Shown here one piece after another: positions 1-4,817 of a stretch of 13,895 bases of DNA. The notes under the pieces were generated by a model. It made no database searches. It had not been told where the DNA came from and worked only from the letters and a program-made list of their open reading frames with translations. Source of the DNA: Alphaproteobacteria bacterium. Lineage in GTDB: Bacteria; Pseudomonadota; Alphaproteobacteria; Rhizobiales; Aestuariivirgaceae. A program made the translations under genes and the position numbers. The stretch covers positions 1 to 13,895 of the forward strand of contig JAPLOT010000336.1 of assembly GCA_026400595.1 (NCBI GenBank). The letters run 5' to 3'. The first letter of the stretch is position 1. The number at the start of each line of letters is the position of its first letter.

Positions 1-695
1 CGCAGGCCCTCGGAGCGGCCGATCCAGTTCTTCTGCATCAGCCGGACCTTTTCCGGCCAGCGCGTCAAACCGTCGAGCGCCGTCAGCAGCTCGTCCGAAT
101 AAGCGGTGATCTTCAGGAACCACTGGGCCAGTTCGCGCTTCTCGACCAATGCGCCCGAGCGCCAGCCGCGTCCGTCGATCACCTGCTCGTTGGCCAGCAC
201 CGTGTGGTCCACCGGGTCCCAGTTCACCATCGAGACCTTGCGCTCGACCAGGCCCGCCTTGAGGAAGTCGATGAACATCGCCTGTTCGTGGCGGTAATAG
301 CCCGGATCGCAGGTGGCAATCTCGCGGCTCCAGTCGAGCGACAGTCCCATGTTCTTGAGCTGGGCCCGCATGGCCGCGATGTTCTCGTAGGTCCAGGCCT
401 TGGGATGGACGCCGCGCTCGATGGCCGCATTCTCCGCCGGCATGCCGAAGGCGTCCCAACCCATGGGATGCAGGACGTTGTAGCCCATGGCGCGGCGGAA
501 CCGGGCGATGACATCGCCCATGGTGTAGTTGCGTACATGGCCCATGTGGATGCGGCCCGAGGGATAGGGGAACATCTCAAGCACGTAGTACTTGGGCCGC
601 GACGCGTCCTCCCGGGCCTCGAAGCAGCGGTTCTCGGTCCAGTATTTCTGCCAGCGGGGCTCGGCCTCGCGCGGGTTGTAACGTTCGGTGGTCAA
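1..695 (-). CDS. leuS: Leucine--tRNA ligase (LeuRS), N-terminal part; gene continues beyond the window
   Basis: Cytoplasmic class I aminoacyl-tRNA synthetase that charges tRNA-Leu with leucine using ATP. About 231 codons from the N-terminus are present; the editing domain, KMSKS loop and anticodon-binding domain lie outside. Seen: the typical LeuRS opening (TTERYNPREAEPRWQKYW), then the class I HIGH signature as HMGH at residues 50-53 within YPSGRIHMGHVRNYTMGD, and the following GWDAFGMPAENAA stretch characteristic of LeuRS. I chose the TTG start at 695 because AGGA (703-706) sits 7 nt upstream of it; an in-frame GTG at 701 would have its Shine-Dalgarno only about 1-2 nt away. It is divergent from the broken yggS, with a 93-base spacer. 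No frameshift was seen in the visible part. Identity is very secure. Confidence 0.97.
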   Translation of the reverse strand, partial: MTTERYNPREAEPRWQKYWTENRCFEAREDASRPKYYVLEMFPYPSGRIHMGHVRNYTMGDVIARFRRAMGYNVLHPMGWDAFGMPAENAAIERGVHPKAWTYENIAAMRAQLKNMGLSLDWSREIATCDPGYYRHEQAMFIDFLKAGLVERKVSMVNWDPVDHTVLANEQVIDGRGWRSGALVEKRELAQWFLKITAYSDELLTALDGLTRWPEKVRLMQKNWIGRSEGL

Positions 696-702
696 AATCA
701 CG

Positions 703-706
703 TCCT
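703..706 (-). promoter_or_regulatory. Ribosome binding site deciding the leuS TTG start
   Basis: AGGA on the minus strand, 7 nt before the TTG at 695. Its spacing favours the TTG over the in-frame GTG at 701. Start-site inference only. Confidence 0.5.
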
Positions 707-757
707 ATCGGGAAAATCGGGCTTTGGCTGGCCTGCCAAGTACCAGTCCTTGAAATG

Positions 758-773
758 GGCTGCAAGCGCAGCC
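758..773. repeat. Perfect inverted repeat GGCTGC-AAGC-GCAGCC in the leuS/yggS spacer
   Basis: Six-base perfect arms with a 4-base loop, ending 15 bases before the yggS ATG. A second, imperfect dyad (TTGGCTGGCCTGCCAA) lies just upstream at about 725-740. There is no T-run on either strand, so it does not look like a terminator. It could be an operator or a leader hairpin; function unknown. Confidence 0.4.
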
Positions 774-788
774 ATAGCTCTCGGGATC

Positions 789-1330
789 ATGACCCATGCC
801 GCCCTTTCCGCCGTCCTGTCCCGCATCGACGCGGCCGCTCGCGCTGCCGGGCGGGACCCGGCGAAGGTCCAGCTCATCGCGGTGAGCAAGACCTTCGAGG
901 CGCCCGACATCCGCCCGGTCCTGGACGCTGGCCAGCGCGTCTGGCGCTCTTCGATGCCATTCACACCGTGGATCGCCCGAAGATCGCCGCGGCGCTGGCG
1001 GCCGAAATGAAGAAGCAGGGCCGGACGCCGCAGCTCTTCGTACAGGTGAACACCGGCCGCGAGCCGCAGAAGGCGGGCATCGCGCCGGACGCGGCGGATG
1101 ATTTCCTGCGCGCGTGCCGCGAGCTTCATGGACTCGCCATCGCGGGCCTCATGTGCATTCCCCCGGCGGAGGATGATCCGCGGCCCCATTTCGCCCTGTT
1201 ACGCGAGATTGCGGCCCGCAACGGTCTGGATCGCCTATCGATGGGAATGAGCGGCGACTTCGTCGAAGCCATCGCGGAAGGCGCCACCCATGTGCGGGTG
1301 GGTTCGGCCATCTTCGGCCACCGCGGCTAG
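789..1330 (+). pseudogene. yggS: YggS/PROSC-family PLP homeostasis protein, disrupted by an internal deletion and frame change
   Basis: The YggS/YBL036C family binds pyridoxal phosphate and buffers vitamin B6 and amino-acid pools in the cytoplasm. The 5' part (ATG at 789) reads as the family N-terminus through LIAVSKTF, with the PLP-binding lysine at residue 34, to GQRVW (residue 52, about base 944). There the reading frame changes, and homology resumes at ALFDAIHTVDRPKI, continuing through VQVNTG, GLMCIPPA and LSMGMSGDF to the usual C-terminus GATHVRVGSAIFGHRG. The block expected between (GENxVQEA... and the H-[FL]-IGPLQ-[ST]-NK signature, about 40 residues) is absent. The two pieces total about 180 residues against roughly 220-230 in the family. 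Read literally, the first frame stops at 1010 and the C-terminal half is untranslated. It may be a true pseudogene or an assembly or sequencing deletion. Its stop overlaps the convergent L,D-transpeptidase stop by 4 bases (CTAG). Confidence 0.88.
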
Positions 1331-1851
1331 ACGACGATCCGGGTCTTTGGCCCGCAGCGGGCCAGGATCCTGCGCATGTCCGCGAGCGAGACCGCGATGC
1401 AGCCGGCGGTGGGGCCGCCGTCTGGACGCCGCAGGTGGAAGAAGACCGCGCTGCCGTGACCCTGCACGCGCGGGCGCTCGTTGTGCGACAGCTCGACCAC
1501 GATGTCGTAGAGCTGGTCTTCGCGCTTCATGGTCTCGTGCGCGGTTGGATAGGGAAGTTGCACCAGGCGGTTGTAGTTGCGGTCGCCCACCCTTTCGCAC
1601 CAGCCGTGGGAGTCGCGCAGCGGGCGGGCCGGGGCGGGCCCGACAGGTGGCAGCATGCGGTCGGACCGGTAGAACAGGCGGCGCAGCTGCCAGCGTCCGA
1701 TGGGGGTTGCGCCGTCGCCCTCGCGCTTCAGGTGCCTGCGCCCCGCGCGGCCGAAGGAGCAGGGGACCGACAGGCCACCCAGCTGGAGCAGGCCCCGTGT
1801 GGCGCGGAGACTGATGCCGCGGGCGTGAATATGCGTGATGAATTTCGTCAC
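1327..1851 (-). CDS. L,D-transpeptidase catalytic (YkuD) domain protein, COG3786 type
   Basis: A 174-residue protein with the YkuD fold, known for making 3-3 peptidoglycan cross-links or attaching proteins to peptidoglycan. Seen: a basic KREGDGATPIGRW segment (residues 42-54), DRNYNRLVQLPY (90-101), a conserved histidine in HGSAVFFHL (H132), and the catalytic cysteine in TAGCIAVS (C151). These correspond to the HxG ... S-[HRT]-G-C-x-[RN] active-site pattern, in the variant form with TAGC typical of this subfamily. No signal peptide or transmembrane segment is visible at the chosen GTG start, so export is unexplained. The start is GTG at 1851 with only a weak AAGAAG-like Shine-Dalgarno sequence. 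It lies divergent from the response regulator and convergent with yggS. Family assignment is firm; physiological substrate and location are inference. Confidence 0.85.
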   Translation of the reverse strand: MTKFITHIHARGISLRATRGLLQLGGLSVPCSFGRAGRRHLKREGDGATPIGRWQLRRLFYRSDRMLPPVGPAPARPLRDSHGWCERVGDRNYNRLVQLPYPTAHETMKREDQLYDIVVELSHNERPRVQGHGSAVFFHLRRPDGGPTAGCIAVSLADMRRILARCGPKTRIVV

Positions 1852-1875
1852 GGCTTCTTGTGTTGCGGAAATGTT

Positions 1876-1903
1876 TTGAAAAAGACAAGTGTCAACCTAA
1901 CAT
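1876..1903 (+). promoter_or_regulatory. Candidate sigma-70 promoter for the response regulator gene
   Basis: TTGAAA (1876-1881, 5 of 6 matches to TTGACA), a 16-base spacer, then TAACAT (1898-1903, 4 of 6 to TATAAT). Predicted transcription would start near 1910, about 25 bases before the ATG at 1936. A short dyad GACA-AG-TGTC lies in the spacer and could be an operator. Pattern match only. Confidence 0.45.
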
Positions 1904-1935
1904 TGGGTATCAGCGAAGGTCACCGGGCAAGGCTC

Positions 1936-2676
1936 ATGGGAAGTACCAAGAAGATCATCATCATCGACGACGACGACATGCTGCGCGACACGCTGAAGGA
2001 GCAGTTCTCGCTGCATGACGAGTTCGTCGTCACCGACCATGCCAATGCAACCGCCGGCGTGAAAGCGGTCAAGGCCGATCATGCCGATCTGGTGATCCTC
2101 GACGTCAATCTGCCGGACATGGACGGGCGCGAGGCCTGCAAGATCATCCGCCGCAACGGCTACAAGGGGCCGGTCATCATGCTGACCGGCCAGGCGTCCG
2201 ATTCGGACACGATCCTCGGGCTTGACTCGGGTGCCAACGACTATGTCACCAAGCCCTTCCGCTTCGGCGTGCTGCTGGCCCGCATCCGCGCCCACCTGCG
2301 CCAGCACGAGCAGAGCGAGGATGCCATCTTCAAGGTGGGTCCCTATACCTTCAAGCCGGCGGCCAAGCTGCTGCTGCGGCCGGACAACGGCAAGATCCGG
2401 CTGACCGAGAAGGAATCGGCCATCATCAAGTTCCTGCTGCGGGCCGGCGAGCAGGTCGTCAGCCGCGATGTGTTGCTGCATGACGTCTGGGGCTACAATG
2501 CGGGAGTCACCACCCACACGCTGGAAACCCACGTCTACCGGCTGCGCCAGAAGATCGAGCGCGATCCCTCGCATGCCGAAATCCTGGTGACGGAAGGCGG
2601 GGGCTACAAGCTGGTCCCTGGATCTTTGCCTGCCTTGCGCCTCTTATGGCCCCGGGGTTCTGAGGGGATTCGCTGA
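1936..2676 (+). CDS. OmpR/PhoB-family two-component response regulator (orphan)
   Basis: A 246-residue DNA-binding response regulator. The receiver domain (about 1-120) has the acidic pocket DDDD at 11-14, phospho-acceptor D56 in LVILDVNLPDMDG, switch T84 in MLTGQ and K106 in YVTKPF. The C-terminal winged helix (about 130-228) contains LTEKESAIIKFLL, VSRDVLLHDVWGY and the recognition-helix segment THTLETHVYRLRQKIE, ending in the wing GGGYKLVP. Unusually, about 18 residues follow YKLVP, where such proteins normally end. I chose ATG 1936 (AAGG just upstream); longer in-frame starts would overlap the opposite transpeptidase gene. No histidine kinase is adjacent. The next gene on the same strand is a cNMP-like domain protein 51 bases downstream, so the two may be co-transcribed. 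The controlled regulon is unknown. Confidence 0.93.
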   Translation: MGSTKKIIIIDDDDMLRDTLKEQFSLHDEFVVTDHANATAGVKAVKADHADLVILDVNLPDMDGREACKIIRRNGYKGPVIMLTGQASDSDTILGLDSGANDYVTKPFRFGVLLARIRAHLRQHEQSEDAIFKVGPYTFKPAAKLLLRPDNGKIRLTEKESAIIKFLLRAGEQVVSRDVLLHDVWGYNAGVTTHTLETHVYRLRQKIERDPSHAEILVTEGGGYKLVPGSLPALRLLWPRGSEGIR

Positions 2677-2683
2677 CGTGTCA

Positions 2684-2698
2684 CGGTGCGCTGCACCG
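2684..2698 (+). repeat. Perfect 6-bp hairpin CGGTGC-GCT-GCACCG between response regulator and cNMP-domain gene
   Basis: The inverted repeat begins 7 bases after the response regulator stop, which itself lies in TGAC-GT-GTCA (2674-2683). No T-run follows, so a classical terminator is unlikely. Attenuation, mRNA stabilisation or chance are all possible. Confidence 0.4.
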
Positions 2699-2727
2699 CC
2701 TTGTCCGGAGATTGAACGGGGTGCCGC

Positions 2728-3201
2728 ATGAGCGTGCGCGCCGACGTCGAGACATTTCGCAGCATCCCGATCTTCTCGGGCTGTGACCCTGTACACCTTC
2801 AGCTGCTGGCCTTTTCGGCACAGCGTCATCCCTTTGCCGCCGGAGAGACACTCCTGAAGCAGGGCATCAGGAGTTCCGCGGCTTTTCTGGTGCTCAGCGG
2901 ACGCGCTGAACTGCTGTCGGGCAACGAGCCGATCGGTTCGGCCGGGCCAGGGGCCATGCTGGGCGAAGTCGCGATGATTGCGGACCTTCCCAGCAACATC
3001 ACGGCGCGGGCCGGCGAGCCCTTGCAGGCATCCCGGATCGACCGCAGCCTCTTCATGCGGCTGGCCAGCGAGTACCCCGAATTCGGCGCGACCGTCTTTG
3101 CCGCGCTGGCCCGGAAACTCGATGGTGCGATTGCCGATCTTTCCGGCTTGCGCCCGGCTTTCGATCAGTCGCGGGGTTTCCGCGGACTGCGGTCGAGCTG
3201 A
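2728..3201 (+). CDS. Stand-alone cyclic-nucleotide-binding-like (Crp/Fnr sensor fold) domain protein
   Basis: A 157-residue protein with a single CAP_ED/cNMP-binding beta-barrel (about residues 10-125) and no helix-turn-helix, so it is not a complete CRP-type transcription factor. Seen: the typical lead-in FRSIPIFSGCDPVHLQLLA, AGETLLKQG, LVLSGRAEL and the phosphate-binding cassette GPGAMLGEVAMIADLPSNITARA (73-95). The cassette keeps Gly-Glu (79-80), but the arginine that normally contacts the cyclic phosphate is replaced (PSN rather than PRS), so cNMP binding is doubtful. A C-terminal helix about 103-135 would pack on the barrel. It follows the response regulator on the same strand and ends 1 base before the convergent exonuclease gene. 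It may be a partner or sensor for the response regulator; that is inference. Confidence 0.85.
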   Translation: MSVRADVETFRSIPIFSGCDPVHLQLLAFSAQRHPFAAGETLLKQGIRSSAAFLVLSGRAELLSGNEPIGSAGPGAMLGEVAMIADLPSNITARAGEPLQASRIDRSLFMRLASEYPEFGATVFAALARKLDGAIADLSGLRPAFDQSRGFRGLRSS

Positions 3202-3202
3202 C

Positions 3203-4012
3203 TCACAGCGCAAACCGCGCCATGACCGGCACGTGGTCTGAACTCTGGGTCCAGCCGCGGGCTTCCTTCAGGATCCTGAGTTCCTTGCAGGCGGGAGCCA
3301 GGCCCGATGTCGTCCAGATATGGTCGAGGCGGCGGCCGCGATCGGCGGCCTCCCAATCCTTCGCCCGGTAGCTCCACCATGTGTAGAGTTTCTTGTCGGC
3401 CGGCACGTGCTGGCGCATCACGTCCACCCATTTTCCGGCCGCCTGCACGCGATTGAGTCCGGCGGTTTCGATCGGCGTGTGACTCACCACCTTGAGCAGG
3501 TCCTTGTGCGACCACACGTCGTGCTCGAGCGGGGCGATGTTGAGATCGCCGACGACGACCCCTTCATGATCCTTCGGCACCGAGCCCTTCTTGAACCATT
3601 TCTCCATCTCGTCGAGGAACTGCAGCTTGTGGGCAAACTTCTCGTTGATCGCCGGATCAGGTTCGTCGCCGCCGGCCGGCACGTAGAAGTTATTAATGGT
3701 CACCGGCTTCTGCCGGGTCGCGACCGCCACGGCGATGTGGCGGCAGTCGTCCTTTGCGCAGAAGCGCCGCACATCCTCGCTGACGAAGGGCAGGCGCGAA
3801 ATGATGGCCACACCGTGATAGCCCTTCTGCCCGGACTCGGCGATGTGGTGGTAACCCATATCCCGCAGCGGTGCGGAGGGAAACTGGCCCTGTGGGCACT
3901 TGGTTTCCTGCAGGCACAGCACGTCCGGCTTCCACATGTCGAGAAGCCTGGTGACGAGTCCGATGCGCAACCGCACCGAGTTGATGTTCCAGGTAACGAT
4001 CTTGAGGCTCAT
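3203..4012 (-). CDS. xthA: Exodeoxyribonuclease III (AP endonuclease, EEP family)
   Basis: A 269-residue Mg-dependent nuclease of base excision repair that cleaves abasic sites and degrades 3' ends of duplex DNA in the cytoplasm. Active-site motifs of the endonuclease/exonuclease/phosphatase fold are intact: N9/N11 in TWNINSVR, metal-binding E36 in CLQETK, HGVAIISR (66-73), D156 and N158 in VVVGDLNIAP, and the terminal D259-H260 in SSDHVPVMARF. WWSYR and RGRRLDHIW, typical of ExoIII, are also present. It has full family length with no signal peptide. The start is ATG at 4012; the Shine-Dalgarno sequence is weak, and lolA ends 54 bases upstream on the same strand, so it may be read from the ftsK-lolA transcript. 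The symbol follows common usage; xth is equivalent. Confidence 0.95.
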   Translation of the reverse strand: MSLKIVTWNINSVRLRIGLVTRLLDMWKPDVLCLQETKCPQGQFPSAPLRDMGYHHIAESGQKGYHGVAIISRLPFVSEDVRRFCAKDDCRHIAVAVATRQKPVTINNFYVPAGGDEPDPAINEKFAHKLQFLDEMEKWFKKGSVPKDHEGVVVGDLNIAPLEHDVWSHKDLLKVVSHTPIETAGLNRVQAAGKWVDVMRQHVPADKKLYTWWSYRAKDWEAADRGRRLDHIWTTSGLAPACKELRILKEARGWTQSSDHVPVMARFAL

Positions 4013-4066
4013 GCCAGCAGAACTAGCTGAGCGGCCACACCGGGCGCAAGAGCCGCGGAAGAGTTA

Positions 4067-4717
4067 TCAGTTCTTGTTGCCCTTGTCGTCCTTGCGCTTG
4101 ATCTTCACCACGAAAAGGGCGGGATCGGTCTTCACGCCGGACACCACGTTTTCCAGCGAGACCGTGGTGCGGCGGCCCTTGGCGTCGGTAACGACCCATT
4201 GCTGCAGGGCGTTGCGGGTGCGATCGTAGACGAGGGTCAGATTGCCGCCCAGGCTGCCGCCCTTTTCTTCGAGTGTTACGGAGGTGATGCCATCCTGATC
4301 CTCGAATTCGAGAACCTGGGTTTCCTTGCGCAGGTCGACCTTGTTGGACAGCACAAGCTTGAGCGGCGTCTGCGACAGGGGGAACTGGTCGCCCTTTTCC
4401 TTGGCGCGGTTCTTGATGGTCAGCCAGCGGCCATCGGCGACAATGAGAAAGGGATTGGGCGGGGCATATTCGAAGCGCATCTTGCCGGGCTTCGAAATGT
4501 AGAAGACGCCGCGCGAGACATTGCCCTTCGGGCTGATCTGGGTGAACTCCCCCTGCATCGTCTTGAAGCTGTTGAGATAGGCCGAGATGGCATCGATGGC
4601 CTCGGCCTGTTCGGCGGTCACCTTGATCGGCTTTGCGGCCCAGGCGGGTCCTGCCACCAGGGCGGAAAGTCCAAGGCCCAGAACGGTGCGGCGGCTCAAA
4701 ACGGTGAAACTGTTCAT
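4067..4717 (-). CDS. lolA: Outer-membrane lipoprotein carrier protein LolA
   Basis: Periplasmic chaperone that takes lipoproteins from LolCDE at the inner membrane to the outer membrane. It is 216 residues with an N-terminal signal (1-27) ending PAWA|AKPIK. The signal contains SRRTVLG at 8-14, which resembles a twin-arginine motif, followed by a mild hydrophobic core, so Tat export is possible instead of the usual Sec route. The mature part shows the LolA pattern: YLNSFKTMQGEFTQ, then RGVFYISKPGKMRFEY, PNPFLIVADGRWLTI, TPLKLVLSN, and a lysine-rich tail. The Shine-Dalgarno AAGGG lies 5 nt before ATG 4717. It is downstream of ftsK (100-base gap) and upstream of xthA, an arrangement I recall as common in alphaproteobacteria. 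No outer-membrane receptor LolB is in the window, as expected for this class. Confidence 0.95.
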   Translation of the reverse strand: MNSFTVLSRRTVLGLGLSALVAGPAWAAKPIKVTAEQAEAIDAISAYLNSFKTMQGEFTQISPKGNVSRGVFYISKPGKMRFEYAPPNPFLIVADGRWLTIKNRAKEKGDQFPLSQTPLKLVLSNKVDLRKETQVLEFEDQDGITSVTLEEKGGSLGGNLTLVYDRTRNALQQWVVTDAKGRRTTVSLENVVSGVKTDPALFVVKIKRKDDKGNKN

Positions 4718-4817
4718 CCTGTCCCTTTCTCGATCGGGGCCGGACCTTGGGGGCTCCGGCGTCGCGGTGTTAGCAGCCTTATCGGCAAGAACGCGCCGAT
4801 TTTGAGGCGGTCACTCT

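Noticed and set aside
1435..1935. Upstream extension of the response regulator frame
   Set aside because: It overlaps the well-supported opposite-strand L,D-transpeptidase; family N-terminus begins at 1936.
4740..4759. Inverted repeat CCGGA...TCCGG between ftsK and lolA as a terminator
   Set aside because: Five-base arms, 10-base loop and no T-run on either side; genes on both sides are co-directional.
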